A stretch of DNA of 64,000 bases from Mycobacterium kubicae (lineage in GTDB: Bacteria; Actinomycetota; Actinomycetes; Mycobacteriales; Mycobacteriaceae): NCBI RefSeq assembly GCF_015689175.1, contig NZ_CP065047.1, forward strand, positions 1,798,001 through 1,862,000, read 5' to 3'. Positions 7,944 to 19,043 of the stretch are shown here, in pieces. Under the pieces are notes generated by a model. The model searched no databases. It was not told the origin of the DNA and saw only the letters and a program-made list of their open reading frames with translations. The translations under genes were made by a program, and so were the position numbers. Position 1 is the first letter of the stretch. Every line of letters starts with the position of its first letter.

Positions 7944-9431
7944 TCATGGCGCGGATTGACCGAGCCGGCGCTGTTGTTCGACGACCTCGTCGAGATCGCT
8001 GAGCCGCTGCATTCCCGCCAACGGCTGATTCATCCGGCGATTGCCTGCCAGGTATTGCCGGTTGCGGCTCAGGAACCACCAGTAGCCACCGGTGAACGGG
8101 CATGCGCGTTCACCCACCCGCTCGCCGGGGTGATACGGGCATTGACCGCAGTAGTCACTCATCCGGTTGATGTAGGCCCCGCCTGCGGCGTAGGGCTTGG
8201 TCGCCATCAAACCGCCGTCGGCATGCTGGGACATGCCGACCACGTTGGCCACCATCACCCAGTCGTAGCCGTCGACGAAGCAGCGGTGAAACCAGTCGGT
8301 CATCGCGGCGGGATCCCAGCCGCGTTGCAGCGCATAGTTCGACAGCACCATGAGCCTGGGGATGTGATGCACCCAGCCGTGATCGCGCACCTGTCCCAGC
8401 ACGTCTTTGAGACATCGCGCGTCCACCGCGTCGGCGTCCAGGTTCGTGAACCAGTCCGGCAGCCCCGCATTGGCTTGCAACGCGTTGCGCCGGCGATAGT
8501 CCGAACCGAAATGCCAATAGACGTGCCAAATGTAGTCGCGCCAGCCGATGAGTTGGCGGATGTAGCCTTCGACACTGGCCAGCGGGGCATCGCCACTACG
8601 GTAGGCGTCCTCGGCCGCATACGCGCAGTCCAGCGGGTCCAGCAAGCCCAGGTTCATCGTCGCCGACAACAGGCTGTGCGCCAGGAATCGGTCGCCGCTG
8701 AGCATGGCATCCTCGTGAGGACCGAAGTGCGGCAGCCGATCCCGCAGAAAGACCCCGAACGCGGACTGCGCTTCGGTTGCGGTGACCGCGAATTCGCGTG
8801 GGCCGTCCCGGCCGACGAACTCGACGGTGCCCTCGCGTTCCCATCGGTCCAGGTCGGCGCGAACCTGTTCATCGATCTCGTCTTCCTCTGGTTGCCAGGG
8901 AGCGGGAATAGGAAGGGCAGCAACGTTTTTCGGGGGCGGCTCGCGATTGTCGGCGTCGAAGTTCCAGCGGCCGGCGGCGGGTTGGTCGCCATGCATCAAC
9001 AGGTCGAAACGGCGCCGGGCATCGCGGTAGAAGTTCTCCAGCAACAGGTGGCGGGAGCGTCCCGCCCACTTCTCGAATTCGTCGCGGCCGGTGCAGAATC
9101 CGCGCGGCGGCAGCACTTCGACTTCGGGCAGCGACCGCACGAACCGGTCGGCCGCCCAGGTCGTGGGCTGACACACGCTGATTGGGCCGTCGACCTGGTC
9201 TAACGCTTGGCGGTAAGTGCGGGTCTGCAAGAACAGCGCCTGCTCACCGAGTTCGGCGGCGCGGTGGCGCAGCGCCGAAAGCACCAGGTGCGCCTTGCGA
9301 CGGTGGAAACGGCGGCGCTCGAACACCGCGCGAGACTCGATCAGCAGCACCGGCTGATCGGGTTGGTCAAGAAAGTGCGGTCCGAGTTGATCAGCGAAAC
9401 ACCATCGTCGCGCCACAGGGTTCATGTCCAC
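7944..9431 (-). CDS. FeS-cluster (6-4) photolyase / PhrB-CryB-type cryptochrome
   Basis: A 495-residue cryptochrome/photolyase of the FeS-BCP (prokaryotic 6-4 photolyase) branch. The N-terminal Rossmann domain starts VARRWCFADQLGPHF. The C-terminal FAD domain holds four cysteines, Cys340, Cys428, Cys431 and Cys444. Their spacing (88, 3, 13) equals that recalled for the 4Fe-4S ligands of Agrobacterium PhrB (350, 438, 441, 454). The paired histidines His355-His356 (WVHHIPRLM) match the active-site histidine region of that family. It should use light, FAD and an iron-sulfur cluster to repair UV (6-4) photoproducts. M. tuberculosis has no photolyase that I recall, so this points to an environmental lifestyle. 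Weak alternative: a light sensor. Confidence 0.87.
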   Translation of the reverse strand: MDMNPVARRWCFADQLGPHFLDQPDQPVLLIESRAVFERRRFHRRKAHLVLSALRHRAAELGEQALFLQTRTYRQALDQVDGPISVCQPTTWAADRFVRSLPEVEVLPPRGFCTGRDEFEKWAGRSRHLLLENFYRDARRRFDLLMHGDQPAAGRWNFDADNREPPPKNVAALPIPAPWQPEEDEIDEQVRADLDRWEREGTVEFVGRDGPREFAVTATEAQSAFGVFLRDRLPHFGPHEDAMLSGDRFLAHSLLSATMNLGLLDPLDCAYAAEDAYRSGDAPLASVEGYIRQLIGWRDYIWHVYWHFGSDYRRRNALQANAGLPDWFTNLDADAVDARCLKDVLGQVRDHGWVHHIPRLMVLSNYALQRGWDPAAMTDWFHRCFVDGYDWVMVANVVGMSQHADGGLMATKPYAAGGAYINRMSDYCGQCPYHPGERVGERACPFTGGYWWFLSRNRQYLAGNRRMNQPLAGMQRLSDLDEVVEQQRRLGQSAP

Positions 9432-9658
9432 GCCAGTTTCGAATCGGTTCGGTCGAGATGCTTACGTATGGACGGCCTGGGCTCGACCGCGGCGAAGGTT
9501 GCTCTGTTCACCAACTTAACGATCGCTGACCAGCTGTCAATCAACGGCTGAACACCGCCAGGTCCAAGCGATTTCGCGCGTCATTTCGTCATCTGACGTG
9601 CACCGACATGTCACAGCGGCGATGCCGACACGCCGACCGGCTACGCAACGTTGAACCC

Positions 9659-10504
9659 ATGAGCGTTGCTTCCGTCCTCATAGCCAGCGATAAACCGAGA
9701 GGCACGGCGACAGGGTCGTCTACCGGGCCGCACTATTCCCTCCTGCTGTCCACCGATCCCACTCTCATCGAGGCCGCCCAGGAGCTCAGATACGACGTCT
9801 TCGCCAGCACCCCCGGCTTCACCCTCCCTACGTCGGACGGATCGCGCCGAGACGTCGACCGGTTCGACGAACACTGTGACCATCTGCTGGTTCGCGACGA
9901 CGACACCGGCGAGCTGGTGGGCTGCTACCGCATGCTGCCGCCAGCGGGCGCGATAGCCGCCGGAGGGCTTTACACCGCAACGGAATTCGACGTCGCAGCC
10001 TTCGACCCGCTGCGACCGTCGCTGGTGGAGATGGGCCGGGCCGTGGTACGCGACGGCCACCGCAACGGTGCGGTGGTGCTTTTGATGTGGGCCGGCATCC
10101 TGGCCTACCTCGACCGCTGCGACTACGACTATGTGACCGGCTGCGTGTCCGTGCCGATCGGTGACGGCTCCCAGGGTGTAGCGCCGGGCAGCGAGCTGCG
10201 CGGTGTACGCGACTTCATCTTGAATCGTCATGCCGCCCAGTACCGGGTGCGCCCGTACCGGCCGGTGGTCCTCGACGGCAGGGCGCTGGACGATATCGCG
10301 CCGCCGCCCCGGCCCACGGTTCCGCCGCTGATGCGGGGCTATCTGCGGTTGGGCGCACGGGCCTGCGGTGAGCCGGCCCACGACCCGGACTTCGGCGTCG
10401 GCGACTTCTGCGTGCTGCTGGACAAGCGACAGGCCGACACCCGATATCTCAAGCGCCTGCGCTCGGTGTCGGCGGCCGCCGAAATGGCAAGCGGAGCGGC
10501 GTGA
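9659..10504 (+). CDS. GNAT-type N-acyltransferase, OlsB/hemolysin-like (Rv3027c-like)
   Basis: About 281 residues. The core runs from YSLLLSTDPTLIEAAQELRYDVF through LVGCYRMLPP, LVEMGRAVVRDGHRNG and CDYDYVTGCVSVP to the C-terminal lid. This is the pattern of the OlsB-like acyl-ACP/acyl-CoA N-acyltransferase family, which also includes 'hemolysin-related' proteins. In other bacteria OlsB transfers a 3-hydroxyacyl chain to ornithine. Here the acceptor is unknown. The frame is open from 9608, but the ATG at 9659 removes an atypical Arg-rich lead. The next gene is a PlsC-type acyltransferase with a TGATG overlap, so the pair probably works in sequence on one lipid. Confidence 0.75.
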   Translation: MSVASVLIASDKPRGTATGSSTGPHYSLLLSTDPTLIEAAQELRYDVFASTPGFTLPTSDGSRRDVDRFDEHCDHLLVRDDDTGELVGCYRMLPPAGAIAAGGLYTATEFDVAAFDPLRPSLVEMGRAVVRDGHRNGAVVLLMWAGILAYLDRCDYDYVTGCVSVPIGDGSQGVAPGSELRGVRDFILNRHAAQYRVRPYRPVVLDGRALDDIAPPPRPTVPPLMRGYLRLGARACGEPAHDPDFGVGDFCVLLDKRQADTRYLKRLRSVSAAAEMASGAA

Positions 10505-11343
10505 TGGACCGGCCGCCGCGCGCCCACTCCTGGCTGCCGCGCGCATCGTGTGACGCCAGTTGTGTCGCCCCCGGTGACACCGCCGTGTCACCGACGGTGC
10601 TGATAACGCTGCGGGTGGCGTTTCGGGTGATGTGGGCGCTGCTGCTGGCGCCGGGGCTGCCGCTGCTGGGCATCCCGTTGCCCGGAGGGACCCGAGTGCA
10701 GCGCGCCTACTGCCGCCTGGTGCTGCGTTGCTTCGGGGTGCGAATCACTGTGTCGGGCAGCCCGATTCGCAACCTGCAAGGTGTGCTGGTGGTCAGCAGT
10801 CACATGTCGTGGCTGGACGCGTTCGCCATCGGCGCGCTGTTGCCCGGCTCGTTCGTCGCCCGCGCCGATATGTTCACCGGGCGCGCGACCGGGATCGTGG
10901 CTCGCATCCTGCAGATCATCCCGATCGAGCGGTCCAGCCTGCGGCGGTTACCCGCGGTGGTCGAGACGGTGGCGCGCCGACTGCGGGCCGGCCACACCGT
11001 GGTGGCCTTCCCGGAGGGCACCACCTGGTGTGGGCTGGCCTCGGGCAGTTTCTATCCGGCGATGTTTCAGGCCGCCATCGACGCCGGCCGACCGGTGCAG
11101 CCGGTGCGGTTGACCTATCACCGCGTGGACGGCAGCGTGTCCACCGCACCGGCTTACGTCGGCGAGGACACCCTGTTGCAGTCGGTTTACCGGGTCCTGC
11201 GGGAACCGCGCACCGTGGCCCGGGTGCGGGTGGCATCCCTGCAACTGCCCGGTACCGACCGGCGAGCCCTGGCCACCCGCTGTCAGGACGCGATAGGACT
11301 GGGGCCGGTGCGTCACCCGGCAGGGCACGCGCTGGTGGCCTGA
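10504..11343 (+). CDS. PlsC-type 1-acyl-glycerol-phosphate / lyso-lipid O-acyltransferase (Rv3026c-like)
   Basis: About 279 residues with an N-terminal membrane segment (VAFRVMWALLLAPGLPLLG) and the LPLAT motifs. The catalytic H-x4-D is in SSHMSWLD, and the substrate motif is FPEGTTWCG. It adds a second acyl chain to a hydroxylated lyso-lipid at the inner face of the membrane. The partner gene upstream encodes an OlsB-like N-acyltransferase and overlaps it (TGATG at 10502-10506). An in-frame GTG at 10501 is an alternative start. The OlsB-OlsA order suggests an aminolipid, but phosphatidic acid synthesis cannot be excluded. Confidence 0.8.
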   Translation: MDRPPRAHSWLPRASCDASCVAPGDTAVSPTVLITLRVAFRVMWALLLAPGLPLLGIPLPGGTRVQRAYCRLVLRCFGVRITVSGSPIRNLQGVLVVSSHMSWLDAFAIGALLPGSFVARADMFTGRATGIVARILQIIPIERSSLRRLPAVVETVARRLRAGHTVVAFPEGTTWCGLASGSFYPAMFQAAIDAGRPVQPVRLTYHRVDGSVSTAPAYVGEDTLLQSVYRVLREPRTVARVRVASLQLPGTDRRALATRCQDAIGLGPVRHPAGHALVA

Positions 11344-11368
11344 GTGGTTCGGGGGCAGGATTGACGCC

Positions 11369-11869
11369 ATGAGCCTCTGGCCCACACCCGAGCCGCCCGC
11401 TGCGGGACAGGAGTCGGTGTGGGATTACCCACGGCCGCCCCGCCTGGAAGACTTCACCGGCTCGATCACCGTCGAGCTGGGCGGCCAGACGATCGCGTCG
11501 ACAACACGAGCCTTCCGGGTGTTGGAAACCAGTCACCCGCCGACGTACTACGTACCGCGCGAGGCGTTCAGCCCGGGTGTGCTGCGCCGGGCCACCGGAA
11601 CGTCGTGGTGCGAGTGGAAAGGGCAGGCCACCTACTTCGACCTGGTCACGCCGGGTCGCGAGGCCCCCAGGGCGGCCTGGACCTACGAACGACCCACCGG
11701 GCCGTTCACGCCGATCGCCGGCGCCATCGCCGTCATGGCCGCGCAGGTCGACCGCTGCACGGTCAACGGCGAAACGGTGATTGCCCAGCCCGGTGGCTTC
11801 TACGGCGGCTGGATCACCAGCTGGGTCGTCGGGCCGTTCAAGGGCATCCCGGGTTCGGCGGGCTGGTAG
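11369..11869 (+). CDS. DUF427 domain protein
   Basis: A 166-residue protein dominated by one DUF427 domain (ITVELGGQTIASTTRAFRVLETSHPPTYYVPREAF; later TSWCEWKGQATYFDL). The fold is a small beta-barrel of unknown function found singly or doubled in actinobacteria. There is no signal peptide or membrane segment, so it is cytoplasmic. It begins 25 bp after the acyltransferase gene, so it may be the third gene of that operon. I cannot assign a reaction. Confidence 0.8.
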   Translation: MSLWPTPEPPAAGQESVWDYPRPPRLEDFTGSITVELGGQTIASTTRAFRVLETSHPPTYYVPREAFSPGVLRRATGTSWCEWKGQATYFDLVTPGREAPRAAWTYERPTGPFTPIAGAIAVMAAQVDRCTVNGETVIAQPGGFYGGWITSWVVGPFKGIPGSAGW

Positions 11870-11926
11870 GCGGCGCAATCGGGGCTGAGGTGGACCGGTG
11901 CCTGGACCGGTATCGTGGGGCCCGTC

Positions 11927-13105
11927 ATGGTCTACCTCGATCACGCCGCCACCACCCCGATGCACCCCGCTGCCATCGAGGCGATGACCGCTGTGCTGGG
12001 CACCGTCGGCAATGCTTCGTCCCTGCACACCACCGGTCGCGCGGCGCGCCGGCGCATCGAGGAGTCCCGGGAACTGATCGCGGCGAAACTCGGCGCGCGT
12101 CCCTCGGAGGTCCTCTTCACCGCCGGGGGCACCGAAAGCGACAACCTGGCGCTCAAGGGCATCTACTGGGCACGCCGCGACGCCGAACCCAACCGGCGGC
12201 GCATCGTCACCACCGAGGTGGAACATCACGCGGTGCTGGACTCGGTGAACTGGCTCGTCGAACACGAGGGCGCGGAGGTGACCTGGCTGCCCACCGCGGC
12301 CGACGGGTCGGTGTCGGTGGCCGCGCTGCGCGACACGCTGCAGGAGCACGACGACGTCGCCCTGGTCTCGGTGATGTGGGCCAACAATGAGGTCGGGACC
12401 ATCATGCCGACCGCCGAACTCGCGGCCCTAGCAGCCGAGTTCGGCGTGCCCATGCACAGCGACGCCGTGCAGGCCGTCGGGCAACTGCCGGTGTCGTTCA
12501 GCGCCAGTGGGTTATCGGCGATGAGCGTGGCCGCGCACAAGTTCGGCGGACCGCCCGGCGTGGGCGCGTTGCTGCTGCGCCGCGACGTCAGCTGCGTACC
12601 GCTGCTGCACGGTGGTGGGCAGGAGCGCGACATCCGTTCTGGCACACCGGACGTCGCCGGAGCGGTCGGCATGGCGGCGGCGGCGCAGATTGCGGTCGAT
12701 GCGCTGGAAGCAAACAGCGCCCGGATGCGGGTGTTGCGGGATCGTCTGGTGGACGGAGTGCTTACCACCATCGACGACGTCCGGCTCAACGGCGCTCGCG
12801 ACCCGCTGCGGCTTCCGGGCAACGCGCACTTCACCTTCCGCGGTTGTGAGGGTGATGCGTTGTTGATGTTGCTGGACGCCAACGGAATCGAATGCTCGAC
12901 GGGATCGGCCTGCACCGCCGGCGTGGCGCAACCTTCGCATGTGCTCATCGCGATGGGCGCCGACCCGGCCAGCGCGCGCGGTTCGCTGCGACTGTCGTTG
13001 GGGCACAACAGTGTCGACGCCGATGTCGACGCGGCCCTGGAGGTACTGCCTGCCGCGGTGGCTCGCGCGCGCCGCGCCGCCCTGGCCGCCACGGGGGCAC
13101 CGTAA
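11927..13105 (+). CDS. iscS: Cysteine desulfurase
   Basis: A 392-residue class V aminotransferase-fold PLP enzyme. The PLP lysine is Lys205 ([11 protein letters not shown]) and the mobile-loop catalytic cysteine is Cys329 ([12 protein letters not shown]). It takes sulfur from L-cysteine as an enzyme persulfide and delivers it to FeS assembly and, given the abutting mnmA gene, to tRNA thiolation. An upstream GTG at 11915 is possible, but the ATG at 11927 matches the family N-terminus [13 protein letters not shown]. The stop TAA is followed directly by the mnmA GTG, so the two genes are translationally coupled. Confidence 0.97.
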   Translation: MVYLDHAATTPMHPAAIEAMTAVLGTVGNASSLHTTGRAARRRIEESRELIAAKLGARPSEVLFTAGGTESDNLALKGIYWARRDAEPNRRRIVTTEVEHHAVLDSVNWLVEHEGAEVTWLPTAADGSVSVAALRDTLQEHDDVALVSVMWANNEVGTIMPTAELAALAAEFGVPMHSDAVQAVGQLPVSFSASGLSAMSVAAHKFGGPPGVGALLLRRDVSCVPLLHGGGQERDIRSGTPDVAGAVGMAAAAQIAVDALEANSARMRVLRDRLVDGVLTTIDDVRLNGARDPLRLPGNAHFTFRGCEGDALLMLLDANGIECSTGSACTAGVAQPSHVLIAMGADPASARGSLRLSLGHNSVDADVDAALEVLPAAVARARRAALAATGAP

Positions 13106-14194
13106 GTGAAGATTCTCGCCGCGATGAGCGGCGGCGTCGACTCCTCGGTCGCCGCCGCCCGCATGGTCGAAGCCGGACATGAGGTGGTCGGCGTGCATTT
13201 GGCGCTGTCCACCGCACCCGGCACTCTGCGCACCGGCTCGCGGGGATGCTGCTCCAAGGAGGACGCATCGGATGCCCGCCGCGTCGCCGACGTGCTCGGA
13301 ATACCGTTCTACGTATGGGATTTCGCTGAGCGGTTCTCCCGCGACGTGATCGACGACTTCGTGCAGTCCTACGCCCGCGGCGAAACGCCCAACCCGTGTG
13401 TGCGGTGCAACCAGCAGGTCAAGTTCTCCGCCCTGTCGGCCCGGGCCCTCGCGTTGGGCTTCGACGCCGTCGCGACCGGCCACTACGCCCGGCTGTCGCA
13501 AGGCCGGCTGCGCCGGGCCGTCGACCGCGACAAGGACCAGTCCTATGTGCTGGCCGTACTGACCGCACAGCAACTACGTCATGCCGTCTTCCCGATCGGG
13601 GACACTCCCAAGCCGCAGATCCGCGCCGAGGCGGCGCGCCGGGGGCTTGCGGTCGCCGACAAGCCGGACAGTCACGACATCTGCTTCATCCCGTCGGGAG
13701 ACACCAGAACCTTTCTGGGTCAGCGGATCGGAGTGCGCCCCGGCAGCGTCGTCAACGCCGAGGGCGCCGTGCTGGCCGAACACGACGGCGTGCACGGCTT
13801 CACCATCGGCCAGCGCAAAGGTCTGGGCATCGCGGGGCCGGGCCCGGACGGTCGGCCGCGCTACGTGACCGCCATCGACGCCGACACCGCCACCGTCCAC
13901 GTCGGCGATGCCGCCGACCTCGACGTGCACGCGCTGACCGGACGAGCCCCGGTGTTCACTGGCGGGACCGCGCCGTCGGGACGCCTGGACTGCGCGGTTC
14001 AGGTGCGCGCGCACGGCGAAACCGCCAGTGCCGAAGCCGAATTGGTGGGCGACGAGCTCGTCGTGCGGTTGCACACCCCGCTACGCGGCGTGGCACGCGG
14101 TCAAACGCTGGTGCTGTACCGTCCCGATCCCGACGGCGACGAGGTGCTCGGCAGCGCGACCATCACCGGTACGTCGCGACTGGCTCGCGCCTGA
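13106..14194 (+). CDS. mnmA: tRNA-specific 2-thiouridylase MnmA
   Basis: A 362-residue PP-loop ATPase. The pyrophosphate motif [11 protein letters not shown] is at the extreme N-terminus, the first catalytic cysteine lies in [19 protein letters not shown] follows, and the second cysteine lies in DICFIPSG. The reaction is ATP-dependent 2-thiolation of the wobble uridine in tRNA Lys, Glu and Gln. The iscS gene directly upstream supplies the sulfur. The GTG at 13106 abuts the iscS stop codon with no gap. Also known as trmU. Confidence 0.97.
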   Translation: MKILAAMSGGVDSSVAAARMVEAGHEVVGVHLALSTAPGTLRTGSRGCCSKEDASDARRVADVLGIPFYVWDFAERFSRDVIDDFVQSYARGETPNPCVRCNQQVKFSALSARALALGFDAVATGHYARLSQGRLRRAVDRDKDQSYVLAVLTAQQLRHAVFPIGDTPKPQIRAEAARRGLAVADKPDSHDICFIPSGDTRTFLGQRIGVRPGSVVNAEGAVLAEHDGVHGFTIGQRKGLGIAGPGPDGRPRYVTAIDADTATVHVGDAADLDVHALTGRAPVFTGGTAPSGRLDCAVQVRAHGETASAEAELVGDELVVRLHTPLRGVARGQTLVLYRPDPDGDEVLGSATITGTSRLARA

Positions 14195-14198
14195 GTTT

Positions 14199-14828
14199 TC
14201 AGCCGGGCACGTTGGCCGCCATGTTCGTCATCACGATCTCGGACACCGAGGGCGGAAAGCCGCAGTAGGTGACTTCCAGCAAGGCCACGGAGCGCACCCG
14301 GTAGTCCCGGCCGCACTCTCCAGGCCGAAACCGCAGCGAATCACCCTCGGCCTTCATCTTGTCGACGTACAGCCAGCCGTTCGACGTCGACGCGCAATCA
14401 CCCACGGTGGCGACCAACGCGTCGAAGGCGCGTCGCGCAGCGCCGGGGTCCCGATAGCTCGCGGCGCCTTCGGAGATGATTCCGCCTTCGGGCGGATTCT
14501 GGAACGTCGTCTTGTGAAACGCCGCCACGTCGGGACCGAAGGTCGCGGTCTCGGCATAGACGAATCGGCATTCGCGCGGTGTGGTGGCAGCCAGGTCCTC
14601 GATGTCGACCGGGTAGGCGCCGTCCATCGACGGGATGATTGTCAGGTGGTCTCCGGCGCCGGTGATCGCGCGCATCCGGGACTGGTCCAGTAAGAGCATG
14701 GACGCATCGAGCACTCCGAGGGGAACGGCGCCGAACATCGGCAGCGCTTCACCGCTGACCACCCGCGTGCAGGCCGCTGTGCAGACCATCGCCCAACACA
14801 CCAGCAGCGGCCATGTTCGTTTCGCCAT
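14199..14828 (-). CDS. lpqA: LpqA-type lipoprotein with PknH-like sensor domain
   Basis: A 209-residue lipoprotein. The signal peptide MAKRTWPLLVCWAMVCTAAC ends in a lipobox-like TAAC, placing the lipidated cysteine at residue 20. The mature part has spaced cysteines (ECRF, GDCAST, GECGRD, TYCGF) and the pattern of the extracellular PknH sensor domain family (lpqA, lpqQ, lprH, lppH). That fold binds an unknown ligand in a cleft held by disulfides. It sits in the same neighbourhood as Rv3016 lpqA of M. tuberculosis and converges with mnmA. It is anchored on the outer face of the plasma membrane. Confidence 0.8.
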   Translation of the reverse strand: MAKRTWPLLVCWAMVCTAACTRVVSGEALPMFGAVPLGVLDASMLLLDQSRMRAITGAGDHLTIIPSMDGAYPVDIEDLAATTPRECRFVYAETATFGPDVAAFHKTTFQNPPEGGIISEGAASYRDPGAARRAFDALVATVGDCASTSNGWLYVDKMKAEGDSLRFRPGECGRDYRVRSVALLEVTYCGFPPSVSEIVMTNMAANVPG

Positions 14829-14923
14829 CTGCCACCCTTCTGGGCATCGAAACTACCCTGGTCGTATTGCGGTAAACACCCCTACCAAGTGGCGGGCGAC
14901 GTCATGTCGAATACGGTTGTCGG

Positions 14924-15949
14924 GTGAGTGATTTCGCAGCGCCGTTCGCAACCGGCACCGGCATCGGATCGTGGCCCGGCACCGCCGCGCGGCGAGCTGC
15001 CGAGGTAGTGGTCGGTGAGTTGGCCGGCGCTATGGCGCATCTGGTCGAGTTGCCGGCCAGGGGAGTGGGCGCCGACCTGCTGGGGCGCGCGGGTGCCCTG
15101 TTGGTCGACGTCGCCATCGACACGGTGCCGCGCGGCTACCGCATCGCCGCCCGACCTGGCGCGGTGACCCGCAGGGCGGTCAGCCTCCTGGACGAGGACA
15201 TGGACGCCTTCGAAGAGGCATGGGAGATCGCCGGATTGCGGGGCAGCGGGCGGGTGGTGAAGGTGCAAGCGCCCGGACCGATCACGTTGGCAGCCGAGGT
15301 CGAGTTGGCCAACGGCCACCGGGCGATCACCGACCCGGGTGCGGTGCGGGACCTGGCCGAGTCGCTGGCCGAGGGTGTCGGCGCCCATCGCGCGACGCTG
15401 TCGCGTCGACTCGACACACCGGTAGTCGTGCAGTTCGACGAGCCCTCGCTGCCGGCCGCGCTGGGCGGGCGGTTGACCGGAGTGACCGCGTTGAGCCCGG
15501 TCGCCGCGCTGGACCCAGCGGTGGCGGGCGGGTTGCTCGACACCTGCGTCCGCGGTGCGGGCACCGATGTGGTGCTACACAGCTGTGCCCCCGAGTTGCC
15601 GTGGAAGGTGTTGCAGGACAGCAGTATTGGAGCGGTTTCGGTGGATGCCGGCACGCTGCGCGCGGCGGATCTGGACAGCGTCGCCGAGTTCGTCGAGTCG
15701 GGTCGCACCGTCATGCTGGGCGCGGTCCCGGCGAGCGCGCCCGAGCGGAATCCGTCCGTGGAGGAGGTGGCCGCGGCGGTGGTCGCTGTGACCGACCGCC
15801 TCGGCTTCGGCCGCTCGGCGTTGCGGTCGCGCGTCGGCGTCACGCCCGCATGTGGTCTGGCGGGGGCGACGCAGCAGTGGGCCCGTACCGCGATCGGGCT
15901 CGCCGCCCGGGCCGCCGAAGCGTTCGCAGAGGACCCCGACGCCATATAA
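14924..15949 (+). CDS. B12-independent methionine-synthase-like protein (Rv3015c-like)
   Basis: A 341-residue protein related to the C-terminal catalytic half of MetE (UROD/MetE-like barrel). Visible pieces are TGIGSWPGT at the start, VKVQAPGPITLAAEVELANGHRA, VVVQFDEPSLPAALGG, the zinc-ligand-like VLHSCAPELPW and a final VTPACGLAG. It is half the size of full MetE and lacks the N-terminal domain, so it is probably a core methyltransferase with another methyl donor or acceptor rather than MetE itself. It starts with GTG at 14924. It is conserved next to ligA in mycobacteria. The substrate is not established. Confidence 0.75.
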   Translation: MSDFAAPFATGTGIGSWPGTAARRAAEVVVGELAGAMAHLVELPARGVGADLLGRAGALLVDVAIDTVPRGYRIAARPGAVTRRAVSLLDEDMDAFEEAWEIAGLRGSGRVVKVQAPGPITLAAEVELANGHRAITDPGAVRDLAESLAEGVGAHRATLSRRLDTPVVVQFDEPSLPAALGGRLTGVTALSPVAALDPAVAGGLLDTCVRGAGTDVVLHSCAPELPWKVLQDSSIGAVSVDAGTLRAADLDSVAEFVESGRTVMLGAVPASAPERNPSVEEVAAAVVAVTDRLGFGRSALRSRVGVTPACGLAGATQQWARTAIGLAARAAEAFAEDPDAI

Positions 15950-15950
15950 G

Positions 15951-15966
15951 GCAACCATTTGGTTGC
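15951..15966. promoter_or_regulatory. Operator 1: GCAACC-N4-GGTTGC
   Basis: A perfect 6-bp inverted repeat with a 4-nt spacer. It begins just after the stop codon of the methionine-synthase-like gene and overlaps a possible -35 (TTGCGT at 15963-15968). The same half-sites and spacing recur 45 bp downstream, so this is likely a binding site for the ArsR-type repressor encoded two genes later. Confidence 0.65.
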
Positions 15967-15995
15967 GTATATACCGGAGTCGTGTTGTACTGATA

Positions 15996-16013
15996 GGCAA
16001 CCAGGAGGTTGCC
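15996..16013. promoter_or_regulatory. Operator 2: GGCAACC-N4-GGTTGCC, overlapping the ribosome binding site
   Basis: A perfect 7-bp inverted repeat with a 4-nt spacer, ending 1 bp before the ATG at 16015. The Shine-Dalgarno AGGAGG (16003-16008) is the spacer plus the first two bases of the right arm. The site could work as DNA operator and could also fold in mRNA to hide the ribosome binding site. Its centre lies 46 bp from operator 1, a little over four helical turns. Confidence 0.65.
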
Positions 16014-16014
16014 C

Positions 16015-16497
16015 ATGAGTTCGGATCGCATCGAAAAGCGCGTCGTGCTGCGCGCTCCCTTGGACCGGGTATGGCGCGCGGTCAGCGACGCCGAAGAGTT
16101 CGGTCGCTGGTTCGGGGTCCGCTTCGACGGCCCGTTCGTCGAGGGCGGCTTCGTCACCGCGGTCATCACCCCGACCGCCGTCGACGACGAGGTCGCCAAG
16201 CGGCAGGAACCGCACACCGGGGTCAAGAGCACCTGGGAGATCGTCGCGCTGGAACCCCAGCGCAGGTTCGCCTACCGCTGGCATCCCTTCGCCGTCGCCC
16301 CTGAGGTGGACTACGACCAGGAACCGACCACGCTGGTCGAGTTCACGCTGGCCGAGGTCCCCGACGGGGTGTTGCTCACCATTGTGGAATCGGGCTTCGA
16401 CGCCATCCCCGAAGCCCGCCGGCGCAGTTCTTTCGAGGCCAACTCCGAAGGGTGGGCAATCCAGACTCACCTGGTGCGCCAGTATGTGGAATCGTGA
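16015..16497 (+). CDS. AHSA1/SRPBCC-family protein paired with an ArsR regulator
   Basis: A 160-residue SRPBCC protein of the AHSA1-like type: SSDRIEKRVVLRAPLDRVWRAV at the start, the FGRWFGVRFDGPFVEGG segment and a C-terminal GWAIQTHLVRQYVE helix. The ATG at 16015 follows AGGAGG with 6-nt spacing. An in-frame TTG at 16009 lies inside the operator and is rejected. The stop overlaps the start of the ArsR gene (GTGA). ArsR plus SRPBCC pairs are common in actinobacteria. The SRPBCC protein usually binds a small hydrophobic compound, but the ligand is unknown here. Confidence 0.85.
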   Translation: MSSDRIEKRVVLRAPLDRVWRAVSDAEEFGRWFGVRFDGPFVEGGFVTAVITPTAVDDEVAKRQEPHTGVKSTWEIVALEPQRRFAYRWHPFAVAPEVDYDQEPTTLVEFTLAEVPDGVLLTIVESGFDAIPEARRRSSFEANSEGWAIQTHLVRQYVES

Positions 16498-16829
16498 GCC
16501 GATCCGTCGCGGTGCAAGCGCCGCTGTTCGACGCCTTGGGTGATCCCAATCGCCTGCGCATCGTCGTCGGCCTCTCCGAAGGAGGCCCCAGTTCGACGTC
16601 ACGGATCACCCAGGCGATACCGGTCACCCGCCAGGCGGCCAGCAAGCACTTACAACTGCTGGAATCGGCGGGACTGGTCACCAGCGTCCGGCGCGGACGC
16701 GAGCGCGTATGGACCCTGCAAACCGAGCAGCTCGCGCAGGCCAGTGACTACTTGACCCAGTTGTCGCGCCGGTGGGACGCGGCGGTGGACCGGTTGCGGG
16801 CGTTTGTCGAGAGCGACCCTGCGGGCTGA
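16494..16829 (+). CDS. ArsR-family winged-helix repressor
   Basis: A 111-residue winged-helix protein. It has the LFDALGDPNRLRIVVGL opening helix pair, the recognition helix in ITQAIPVTRQAASKHLQLLESAGLV, and a wing with RRGRERVWTL. No CxC metal-binding motif is visible in the recognition helix, so this is not a classical arsenic sensor. It belongs with the SdpR/CyaR-like members found with SRPBCC partners. The GTG start at 16494 overlaps the SRPBCC stop. The twin palindromes upstream of the operon are the likely autoregulatory operators. Confidence 0.88.
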   Translation: MSRSVAVQAPLFDALGDPNRLRIVVGLSEGGPSSTSRITQAIPVTRQAASKHLQLLESAGLVTSVRRGRERVWTLQTEQLAQASDYLTQLSRRWDAAVDRLRAFVESDPAG

Positions 16830-16916
16830 TATCGCCGAGATCGCCGCCACGGTCGTGATCGCGCCACCGTCGACGACCACCACGGCAATCTGGGCGGTGT
16901 CGGCCGGCTTCGATAG

Positions 16917-19007
<2,091 letters not shown>

Positions 19008-19043
19008 CGCCATTGCACAGCAGCGAGGCCTATGGTGGGCGCT

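Noticed and set aside
9207..9551. Plus-strand ORF of 114 codons overlapping the photolyase start
   Set aside because: It mostly mirrors the photolyase N-terminus. The part in the intergenic gap has no start signals or recognisable domain.
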